Assembly (NCBI GenBank): GCA_902729315.2
Contig: LR746265.1
Location: forward strand, 6,249,892 to 6,313,891
Source of the DNA: Spirodela intermedia
Taxonomy: Eukaryota; Streptophyta; Magnoliopsida; Alismatales; Araceae
Direction: 5' to 3'
Length of the DNA: 64,000 nucleotides
Shown here piece by piece: positions 55,286 through 64,000 of the stretch. Numbering within the stretch: position 1 is the first letter of the stretch; each line of letters begins with the position of its first letter. A program made the position numbers and the translations under genes. The notes under the pieces are model-generated. The model was given only the letters and a program-made list of their open reading frames with translations, was not told the origin of the DNA and did not search any database.

Positions 55286-56287
55286 TCAGAGGTCGTATAT
55301 GTTAGGATCTGCCGGGTAGCAGCCAAGCGTGCGAACCAGGACGGAGAAGCTGGAGATCTCGGCCATGGCTTCCTCGACCTCGGGGTCGTCGAGGGATCCC
55401 TCCAGGTCCACGTAGAGAACGTGGGGGAAGGCCATCAGGGCCCCTCGCCGGCTCAAGTCCAGCATCAGCACGGGCTCGCCGCCGTCGAGGGAGGGGTTGT
55501 TCACCTCGAGCTTGGTGAGATTGATGCCTCGCCGGGAGAAGGCGGAGAGGACCTTCATGAGCGCTGCCAGTGCGCCGCCGCGGTAGGCGATGGCGATGCT
55601 GGTTTTGACCCCCTCCGTTCGCTTGGGAGTCTCCGGGTATCTCGAGAGGACGAGGAATCTGGTCACGTTCCAGGCTTCGTCCTGCAGGCCCTGGACCAGG
55701 ACCTCCAGGCCGTAGAGCGCGGCGGCGCGCGGGCTCGCGATGGCCGCCGTGTCGAGCATACCGCCGGAGAGGAGCATCCGGCCGGCGCCGGCGGTGTCGT
55801 CCACGGCCTCCTGGTGGAGCCCCAGCTGGTTCAGAGCCTGCCCGCAGTGCGCCAGCGCTCTGGGATGGCTTATCACCTTCCTTAGCTCCCTCTTCCTTAC
55901 GCCGGGCATCGCCAGTAGGCAGTAGTCTACGAACAGCCGGATCTCCCGCACGATGTGGAGGTCGTTCTGCAGCAGGAGGTCGTAGTTCCTCACGGCGCAC
56001 GCCTCCGTCGTGCTCTCCACGGGGAGGACGAGACGGTCGGCCTCGTCCCTCTTCACGGCACGGACCGCGTCGCCCAGCGTGCGGCACGCGACGGTGGCGC
56101 AGCCGGGGCACGCCATCCCCGCCGCGAACTCGCTGTACGCGCCGGAGATGCCCTGGTAGGCGACTCTCACCGTGCCGGGGGCGTCCCCCCGCGGCCAGCA
56201 CACCGTCGGGGGGCTCGCCGGCGAGTTCTTCTCCCCTCGGACAGCGAAGAAGCTGCGGGTTACCGACAGGTGGGAGGAGCAGGCCAT
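55286..56287 (-). CDS. Divergent arogenate/prephenate dehydratase-like protein, intronless, 333 aa
   Basis: ADTs make phenylalanine from arogenate in the plastid. A short plastid-like leader (about residues 1-38) is followed by the dehydratase domain (VRVAYQGISGAYSEFAAG, DRLVLPVESTTEACAVRNYD, CLLAMPGVRKRELRKVISHP, EAVDDTAGAGRM, DTAAIASPRAAALYGLEVL, NVTRFLVLSRYP) and a C-terminal ACT domain (KTSIAIAYRGGALAALMKVL, RRGINLTKLEVNNP, LVRTLGCYPADP). The TRF motif is kept. Changed are ENSLGGS to ESTTEAC, SHPQALAQC to SHPRALAHC, HCLL to YCLL, and the ACT signature ESRP to EVNNP, which binds Phe in regulated forms. So it is an ADT relative that may be inactive, altered, or unregulated by Phe. The frame is intact and codon use is normal, so it is not an obvious pseudogene. 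The first ATG of the frame is used. Confidence 0.88.
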   Translation of the reverse strand: MACSSHLSVTRSFFAVRGEKNSPASPPTVCWPRGDAPGTVRVAYQGISGAYSEFAAGMACPGCATVACRTLGDAVRAVKRDEADRLVLPVESTTEACAVRNYDLLLQNDLHIVREIRLFVDYCLLAMPGVRKRELRKVISHPRALAHCGQALNQLGLHQEAVDDTAGAGRMLLSGGMLDTAAIASPRAAALYGLEVLVQGLQDEAWNVTRFLVLSRYPETPKRTEGVKTSIAIAYRGGALAALMKVLSAFSRRGINLTKLEVNNPSLDGGEPVLMLDLSRRGALMAFPHVLYVDLEGSLDDPEVEEAMAEISSFSVLVRTLGCYPADPNIYDL

Positions 56288-57498
56288 GCAGGTAGATCAC
56301 CGGAGAACGGAGGAAAACGACCTGCCGCAACCACCACCAGCCCCCTCCGACGATCTTTGCCCTGTTAATGGAGGAATCACGACGGGAGGCAAGAGACGAG
56401 CTGCTCGATGTCTTATCCCCCTCTTGCCGCGACCAAACCGATGTTCCGTCGCTGCCCATCTCAGAAGATGGACTTTTTCAGCATGCGACGTAGGGACACG
56501 ACGTTGACCGGAGGGGAATCTCCCAGCGTCAACTTCCGACTAGCTCGCCTCTCCGGATATTTGTGAGGAGGAGAGAACGACGGGAGAGGAATCGGTGCAT
56601 CCCGCCACATGGGCGATTGCGAGAGCCACATGACAATGCGAGCTGCTCTGTGTCACGTGGGCGATTGTGATAGAGACAATTTGACTAGCCTCCGACCGTT
56701 TGGAGACCGGTGAATTGCGGCCCCGAGCTTTCTTCCTAACCCACGTAAATAAAAACATAATTTTATTTAACATATCATATTAAACACGAGAAATGCGACA
56801 TTTTATCTTTTAGGTGAATAATATATGGGCTTCATGTATTTTAAATTAATTTTGAAATTATTTTCTTTTGTCGCGAGACAACAATGCACTTGTCTCTTAT
56901 AAAAAGCCAACGATTTTGGCTTCATAAGGACTTTGACCACCCAAGCCCCAAGTTTCATGGACACGGGAGAAAGTCCTGCCCTGACACGACACCGGGTCCT
57001 CATCTCTTTTTTTGCCACGTGGATGTGTTGCAGTCACACACGTCACTTCGACAAAGTGGCTTCAAGGATTGGGCTGGGAGCAAGGCCACTGTGTGGCCCA
57101 ACATGTGCCGCACGATGGCATTAGCGTATTTGAGAGGCTCACCAAATGGTCACGAGGCTAATATCGACGCAATAATATGATAAATATATTTATAGTTTAT
57201 ATCTCAAAACCAATTTTTTGACGAAAAAAAGAAGAGAACGTCCGGGCCAGATTATTACGTTGAAAATTGGGCCGTGTGGAGAGTCAGCCAGGCCGGGCCG
57301 GCCCGGTCCGTTGGTATGAAATAGTTCGAAGCGATGCGCAAGTCTCTCAGTCAGGCCTTTTGCTCACCGGCGGTGACTCTACTCCGCCTTTCCTTCTGTG
57401 CGCCTCCTCCACCTGGCGAAGCCGATGACGAGGTGTTGGGTGGAGAATCTCTTGAGAGCTATAGAGTAGAAGCGGGACGCAGGTGGGGGGCGTCTGTG
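56288..57498. promoter_or_regulatory. Divergent promoter region, dehydratase-like gene (-) and ribulosamine kinase (+)
   Basis: 1.2 kb between start codons. The left 400 bp is GC-rich with no ORF of merit; two similar short pieces, cacatgggcgattgcgagag and cacgtgggcgattgtgatag, occur near 56605 and 56654. The middle (56750-57240) is AT-rich. No gene is seen. Confidence 0.5.
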
Positions 57499-60400
57499 AT
57501 GGTGGCAGCGCTCATTGAGGGCACTCTGCCCTTTCTTCGTCCTCCTGCTCTACATCAATCTCGCCGTCACATCGCCGGGCGCCATCTTCTCAGACGCGTG
57601 CGCAGATCCCGCTGCTGCGTCCCAGCTAGTAAGCGGCCGGTGATCTTCTTCCGTTTTGTAGTGTAACAAAATGAGTATGTATGTCTTGCCTTAAATTCGA
57701 TGAGTAGAGAGTAGAAGGGCGTAGCTCGGAATTCGTTCGTGGGAAATCCCCGTTGAAGGAGACTGAAGCTACCCCGCACGGTGGAAGGATGATGAGACTG
57801 AATGCTCCTCGGCGATTCTGTGCCACACGTTCCACGGGAATCGATGCGAACACTGTAGGCTCCCAATTTCGGATTCTTGTTAAAGGATTGGACCATCCAA
57901 CTCGAAACTAATTCGTGGGAATGGTGGACGAGCATCTGTTTAACGGCAGAATTTTATTTATCTATTGTAATGTGGGGTTCCCCTTCTTGTGGATGTCGAC
58001 TAATTTTGGTTATTCCCAGTAGGCAAGAAAAAGGAGGAACAAGGAGTCCAGGGGCAGGATCATCGGCTTAGATAGTATCTTAGAATATTGGAGGTGTCCA
58101 GCTCAAAATTAATCCATGAAAGTAAATATGGTTCTATCGGCTTAAATACAGAGTTTTCGTTCATTGCATAAGATGTAAGAGTGTTTTAACCATGCAAATG
58201 AATCACGCACGTTATCCTCTACCGAAGAGAAGAAATCCCATGTCAGCTGAATCTTTAGTCCTCTTCACGTTGAAAAGGACAAGGAAAATGATATAGTTCA
58301 ATATGTGGTATGCAAATAATTAGGTTGAACAAGTTTCTTTGGAATATGCTGGTGGTGTGTATGGCTTGAACATATAAAGTGGTCCTTGCTGAACTCAAGA
58401 AACTTTTTTATTTTCATTTGATTAATTAAATTTTACCTGGAAATATCGTTTGAATGCTTGCTGAAATGGGTGATGGCTGTTGATTACAACCACAGTGGCG
58501 GCTTTGAGTGATGATCCTATTCGAGAATGGATTCTTACAGAAGGCAAGGCTACAGAGATCAGGGGAATCAGTTCCATTGGGGGTGGTTGCATTAATTTTG
58601 CAAATCGATATGATACTGATGGCGGTTCCTTTTTTGTTAAGACGAACAGGTATTTTGTTCAATAACGTTTCCCCGTCTCCCCTCTAGATAGAAATATTGG
58701 ATATCGTTTCTTGGTATAGTGATCGGCAGTTTTCTAAGTTATTTTATTAGAATTTTCACCATCAAGTCCCTGTATTCATTTTTCCATTCTACAGTGTATT
58801 CAGGTACGGAGAAATGATAATTCATATTTATTTATTCACATTTTCTATATCTATGACCTCTGGGGTTGTGAGTCAGTTCTAGTGAGAGATTGTTTGCATC
58901 TTCTTTTGATCCCATCCTTGATTCCACAATGTCAATGGCCTACTGGAGATGATGCGGTCGAAGGGTCCTACTGTGAGTTCACATTTCATAATTGAGAGGA
59001 GCTTAATAATCTTTAACTCCAGAGACATTGAACAGAAAAGGAGTGCCATTCGGCCCATCGAGTTTGCCTGATTTAATTGAAGCTAAAGAAAAAAGGGAAA
59101 AAGCTACCCAGAGTGTACAAGGTATAGAAATATATTGGATTTTATGCGCATGGTTTAACAGAAAGCAATAAGCAACAAACATATACAAACTCATGACTAC
59201 AATCGAAAAAATTAGTGGTATTCTGTACATCATCTTACTCCTAAATATCAGTTGTTGGATGATGACCATCTCATCATTTAGGTTTTAAAAGTTTCAAGAG
59301 AATTGAAGCAGTTGTCTACATGCTAGAACATGCCTGGTTGCAGGGAATTGTCTGGCAACATCTCCTGGTTTTTCAAATCAAAAGCCCTGACGTAAGTGGG
59401 ATATATTCAGTCACTTAGAGGACATGTTTAATGAAAATTTGTCTCTATAAACACGAGTACAAATCAGTAAAATGGAATATGGTGGAAAAAAATTCAGTAA
59501 AATAAAAAATGCACTTTTTATGTAATAAGTGTTCATGTAATCAGCGTGGACGTAAGAGAAATTCTAGTTTACAAATTTAAACCCAGATACCAGGTTGGCA
59601 TTGAGTTGGAGCATACACGATATTCGTCTGATTCCATTCTGAACCTACCAGAACCCCAACATAATTCGTTGGAACTAGGAAAATCTTGGTTCAAGAGAGG
59701 AGTGACCGACAATGATGTACTTATCACCTTGTCTTATTCTTTCTTCACTGATGATCCGCTGAATTTTTAATTTCTGGAGTTTTACTCTCAGAAAAATTCT
59801 AAAATGGTCCTCGTCACACCATTTAAGAACTTTCAAATACGATAGTAAGGTTTTTTCAACGCCATTTATTTCTAATGTTTTCCTTTTCAATATCACCTCC
59901 AGAAAAGTTCTTATCAATACTAGATTTTTCTGAACCCCACAAGATGAATCATATGACATATTCCTGTCTTTGTACTGTTTTACACAAAAGTTAACCTTTA
60001 AATTTCAGACATTTGTTGTAGAATAACATGATCAATTTTAGAATTTGATCTCGTAATGACCTTGTAGCTCATCTTTCTTTCTCATGAACGGGTCATAAGT
60101 TGATCTCATTATGATGTTCTAGTTCATCTTTCCTTCTTATAAATACGTCCAGCACTCTGTACGCTGGGGAAACTTAAAACTTAAATGGTTTCTTTTCGTA
60201 TGTTAGGAGTATTGGACCGTCGATGTTTGAGGGTGAAGCACTTGGACTGAATGCAATGTATGCCACTAAAACAATTCGTGTTCCACAGCCCTTTAAGGTG
60301 TCAGACTCGTGCTTATTTTAAGAACATGGTCGAAGCATATAATTCTTTCGTAAACTAGTCTAGTATATGCATGATTCAGACATAATAAAGCTGCCATCTC

Positions 60401-62265
60401 TTTTCATTCAGGTTGGAGCATTACCAACCGGCGGCTCCTTTATCATTATGGAATACATAGAATTTGGTTCTTCTAGGGGAGACCAGGTAGTTCTTGTTGC
60501 CTACAACTTGATGTGGTAACTGTGGTAACTAGCCTTGCTTACTCTTTCAAAATTTTACCTGCAGTCAGTCCTTGGGAAAAAGCTCGCTGAAATGCATAAA
60601 GCTGGGAAATCTGACAAGGGCTTTGGGTTTGACGTTGATAATACTATTGGAAGGTGAATGTCCTGGGCATGCGTTTTTATTAGACAGTAATAATGATGTT
60701 CAGTAAATGTTTCAGTTCCCTGGAGTACTTATTTAATCTCGAAAATCTGATTCATTACGTTATATTAATAGTACTCCTCAGATCAATACCTGGTCTTCAG
60801 ATTGGATTGAGTTCTTCTCTGAACATCGGCTAGGTTATCAATTAAACCTGGCATTGAAACAGTACGGAGACTCCAGTATTTATGAAAAAGGTCGGTTCCT
60901 TAATCCGTCTGCACACAGTTTATGAGCTTCTGGTTATCTTTTTTATTGGGTTGATGCTCAAATCCCAATTTCACTGAAGAAAAAAAGTCTTTTATAACTT
61001 TATTCGGATTAAAAAGTTAATGATTGGCTGTAGATTTGAAGGATTTATTCGAATTGGGCACATGACTTTTTATCGTTGCACCGCGATAAAGAGACTAAAA
61101 AGTTGAGCTCAATTTTAATGGTGAAATTATTTCTGTCAATTGTCACGTTCAACGAGAAATTATCAAATGACAATAAGGGCAGAAGATGAAACTGGGTGTT
61201 AATTGTGATAAATTACCTTCAGCAGGATACGTCTGTGTTTGCTTGTAGGAGACGATCCCTGCAGTTAAAATCATTAGAATTTTATAAAACATCTCACATC
61301 AATGGAAAATTTGCACCATTTCCATCAAGCGTAGTTGAGTTTCAAGAAAATATCAAAATTTTATGGCTTCAATGTTATGTTTCATACCATTTATTGTAGG
61401 CATATATATATATATATATATATATATGCATGCATACCTGTTAGGTCATAAGTGTACATAAATAAATGCTTACCACTATTAAATTAATTGAAATATTAAC
61501 ATTTTGAAAAATGTTTTATCTCTTCCTTTCGCTTTTTTACTGCTTCCTTGACTCATATACTGATGCAGGGTTAGAAAAATAACTCGATCACCTGGCAGTT
61601 CATCGAATGTGGTGGCGTAGATCTTTACTTAATCCATTCCATGGCAGGTCAACGGCTAATAAAGAGCATGGGACCTCTTTTTGACGGTGCTGTTATTGAA
61701 CCGTGCTTGCTTCACGGAGACCTATGGAGTGGAAATATAAGCTCTGACAAGACTGGGGAACCTGTTATACTGGACCCAGCGTGTTTCTGTGAGTGAAGAT
61801 CGTCCCTTCATCTTGGATATGCAGTGACATCGTGAAGAGATTTCACATGCTTGTTCACTCGCAGATGGACACAACGAAGCAGAGTTTGGAATGTCCTGGT
61901 GTGCTGGATTTGGAGGCTCCTTCTATAGTTCTTACTTTGAGGTCAGATGGACGGAAACCCTCATTTCTTGTAGTTTATTGGGTGAATCCTATTTGGAGAG
62001 ATCATCTTCTTCCTTAACATGCGGGTTCAGCCGCTAGGAAGATGATCTCCCAAAATATTTCAAAATTTCCGATTTTGGGCACGAGAATTTTCGTCATGTG
62101 GGATCTCTCCTGGCGCAGGTGATGCCCAAGCAACAGGGATTCGAGAAAAGGAGGGATCTTTACATGCTCTACCATTACCTCAACCACTACAACTTGTTCG
62201 GTTCTGGGTATCGCTCATCTGCAATGTCAATAATCGACGATTACTTGAGGATATTAAAAGCCTAG
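57499..62265 (+). CDS. Chloroplast protein-ribulosamine/fructosamine 3-kinase, 9 exons, 340 aa
   Basis: Exons: 57499-57628, 58496-58649, 60207-60297, 60412-60486, 60565-60653, 60772-60890, 61648-61788, 61865-61941, 62119-62265; 1023 joined bases. FN3K-family enzymes phosphorylate sugars that have become attached to protein lysines, so that they fall off; the plant enzyme is plastid-targeted and acts on ribulosamines. Exon 1 gives an Arg-rich transit peptide of 43 residues. Then come the nucleotide loop [10 protein letters not shown], the kinase lysine [37 protein letters not shown], the catalytic [11 protein letters not shown], metal-binding [20 protein letters not shown] and the end [11 protein letters not shown]. 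All catalytic motifs are intact. The A|TG codon for the first residue after the transit peptide (MAALSDDP) is created by the exon 1-2 junction. The ATG at 57499 fits a transit peptide; a longer in-frame option is not needed. Confidence 0.92.
61400..61427. repeat. (TA)n microsatellite
   Basis: Alternating TA tract in intron 6 of the ribulosamine kinase gene, running into gcatgcat. Confidence 0.9.
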
Positions 62266-62773
62266 TATCTTCATATAATTCCTGTGAAGCATCGTAAAAC
62301 TTATACTGTTCATGGTCGCCATCTTATATCACGGATCTTTGTGCCCGGCCATGGAAAAGGGCCTAGAGAGCTGAGCTTCGATGGTTTCTTGCTATGTAAA
62401 AGAGAGTGTGATATGATCGAGAAGGAACCCGTTTTTGTAGAACTGGAAAGAAGGAGACTCTCTGAAAACAATCATCAACCAAGTAGTAGCCACACACAGA
62501 GACAGCAAGTGATGTTAGTTTATGATACAATGGAAGCCATTCCATGAGCATTTTGGCTCTCAGTCGACAAAACCCATCTCCCCAGGAGACCAGCCAGAAA
62601 CATTCTAGTCTCCAAGAGAGTAGGAACCCATGTAATGTTACCTGGAGGGGCTCCCTGAGATCAATCAAAATATTGAGGAAGAAGGGAGCCCCACCCACCC
62701 CCACGAGAAGAAAAAAAGAAAAAAAAAAAAAAGAGAAAAAAAGTGGCGGACTAGTGAAGAACCTGTTCGTATT
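62266..62773. other. Tail-to-tail spacer between kinase and PP2-A genes
   Basis: About 500 bp of shared 3' flanks. An A-rich tract lies at 62708-62750 (T-rich on the PP2 sense strand). No gene is seen. Confidence 0.5.
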
Positions 62774-63218
62774 CTACAGAGTCTTCCTAAATCTGCTGTC
62801 CACAGACACCCTCTCTGGCCGGACCCCGTGTGGATAGATCACGGCAGAGTCAACACAGAGGCCGCCCTTCGTGTGGGTGCAGTCGATCTGCATCATGGAG
62901 AATTTGATCCTGGTGGGGACGGCGGAGCTCTCCACCACGAAGTCCCCGACCTCGTAGTGGACCCAGCTCCCAGGTTCCTCCAAGAAGCACTGCCTCTGGG
63001 TTCCCAGCCCGGTTGAGGTGGCCAGCTGGAACTGTACTGGCTTGATTTCCCACCCGTGGACGTGCTCCGAGTTGCAGACCCGGCGGCCGAGCCGCTTGCA
63101 GGGCCGCCCCAGGTGGAGCCTGAAGAAGAGGCTGTAGGTGCCCGGCGGGAAGCAGAACTCGATCTCCCCATCTACCTCGAACCACCAGGTCTGCTGCAGG
63201 TACGCCACTGTGTGGAAT
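62774..63218 (-). CDS. Last exon of an F-box/PP2-A (phloem protein 2-like lectin) gene, 5' part outside window
   Basis: The exon begins after an acceptor (GTGCAG) and encodes FHTVAYLQQTWWFEVDGEIE to the stop, 148 codons plus one base. It is the core of the PP2 carbohydrate-binding domain: EIEFCFPPGTYSLFFRLHLG, RRVCNSEHVHGWEIKPVQFQ, EPGSWVHYEVGDFVVESS, and IKFSMMQIDCTHTKGGLCVD with VIYPHGVRP. In the PP2-A10 to A15 group an F-box precedes this domain and makes the protein an SCF ubiquitin-ligase substrate receptor; the F-box exon is not in the window, so this remains inferred. The splice phase (one base, then TTC) agrees with the usual Arg split before FH. The rest of the gene must lie beyond 64000. 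Confidence 0.9.
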
Positions 63219-64000
63219 CTGCACAGCCATAAGATTCATCAGGAATCATACAAGTTCTTGGCTGAGAGTAAGAACATTTTCAAATAAAACAGTGTTAAGC
63301 AATGCCTTCCGAACAGTATTCTCGCCCCACCTTCCCCCCCATCGTTTCTGCTATGCCGTTCTAGAAAGGGGATGCATGAAGAAAACATAATCATGGAGGA
63401 ATGCATGAAGAAAACTAGATCGCAATAGATTCACAGAGCTTGGCACTTGCTCCTCTGATACTACTGGAAGGAACAACTAAACGTATCAGGGTGACAATTA
63501 CACAGCGCAGCATGAGATGTGGTCAAGTCGAGATTAACCAGTGGCCATCCTCGATTCACAGGAAGATCTTACAAAGATCGTCAAAAGCACCTGCCAAAAT
63601 GATATCCAGGGACATTTGCAAAGAGTTGCAGAGTTGCCAAACGACAAACTTGGATTTAGCATTTCTCATGAGGATGAAATCAAATCAAAGAACGGGCCAA
63701 AAACTATGACGATCAAAAGATTGCGAGTGCATACATGCTTTCCTCGTGATAAATTCATGGTCGTCATCACCTGAAGAACTGTAGCAAAAGCGTTTAGAAC
63801 AATGGAGGCGATCGCCGTATAGGGTTTTCCTTCATTAGGACTTTGAGCAAACAAGATAGCATCGCCTATAAATGATGAAATATAATCCCGCAGAGGCCAT
63901 CAATTGCTCTCAGATAATGATAATTATTATCAAGTACCATGGGCATAGCAATGAAATCCACATCTTCAGCAGACCAAACTTATTCGAGTATTTCGATTTG
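63219..64000 (-). other. Intron of the PP2-A gene
   Basis: AT-rich sequence upstream (on the minus strand) of the last PP2 exon. I found no frame for the expected preceding exon, which in the family ends in a WNWIP-type motif, so the intron probably continues past the window edge. Confidence 0.55.

Noticed and set aside
55302-56459. 385-codon second minus-strand frame over the dehydratase gene
   Set aside because: Frame-shifted copy of the same DNA, Arg/Gly/Pro-rich; the ADT frame has clear homology.

Overview
This window is nuclear DNA of a flowering plant. The evidence is split genes with GT-AG introns, plastid-targeting leaders, and plant-only families (PPR, SR splicing factor of the RS40/41 type, MATE/DTX, PP2, CRR1, CCB2). 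Exons of the intronless genes are very GC-rich while introns and some spacers are AT-rich. That contrast, with compact spacing (12 genes in 64 kb), recalls monocots and possibly an early-diverging one, but this is only an inference. I see no bacterial, viral, CRISPR or intact transposon coding sequence.

Layout. 1-1260: edge of a satellite array. 2.1-6.2 kb (+): TraB-domain protein. 6.9-8.7 kb (-): chloroplast PPR protein. 9.2-16.5 kb (+): plastid rRNA dimethyltransferase PFC1 (10 exons). 17.4-20.7 kb (+): CCB2, cytochrome b6f haem-attachment factor. 21.2-23.0 kb (-): CRR1, a DapB-like factor for the chloroplast NDH complex (10 exons). 23.0-27.7 kb: GA/CT-rich spacer. 27.7-29.0 kb (+): BAG co-chaperone with ubiquitin-like domain. 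32.0-33.8 kb (+): intronless armadillo-repeat protein. 33.8-40.5 kb: gene-poor GC-rich spacer. 40.5-42.3 kb (+): intronless MATE transporter of the DTX48-51 group. 42.3-48.9 kb: gene-poor spacer. 48.9-54.4 kb (-): SR splicing factor RS40/RS41 type, with a 3 kb intron in its leader. 55.3-56.3 kb (-): intronless, strongly divergent arogenate dehydratase-like protein. 57.5-62.3 kb (+): chloroplast fructosamine/ribulosamine kinase (9 exons). 62.8-63.2 kb (-): last exon of an F-box/PP2-A gene that continues past the right edge.

How the genes relate. Plant neighbours are transcribed separately, yet several here serve the plastid: PFC1 (ribosome), CCB2 (b6f), CRR1 (NDH), PPR (RNA), the kinase (protein deglycation) and the dehydratase relative (aromatic amino acids). 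TraB, RS41, a DTX MATE, BAG, CRR1, CCB2 and a PP2-A gene also sit close together in Arabidopsis as I recall it, so much of this window looks like an old conserved gene neighbourhood.

I did not find a convincing new multi-gene system. The most unusual gene is the dehydratase relative, which has lost several catalytic and phenylalanine-binding signature residues. Other points worth a look are the two-unit higher-order satellite, the duplicated CACGTG-bearing promoter of the TraB gene, the CT tracts biased to the sense strand, and a kinase start codon built by splicing. Exon limits were read by eye from splice signals, reading frame and family similarity.
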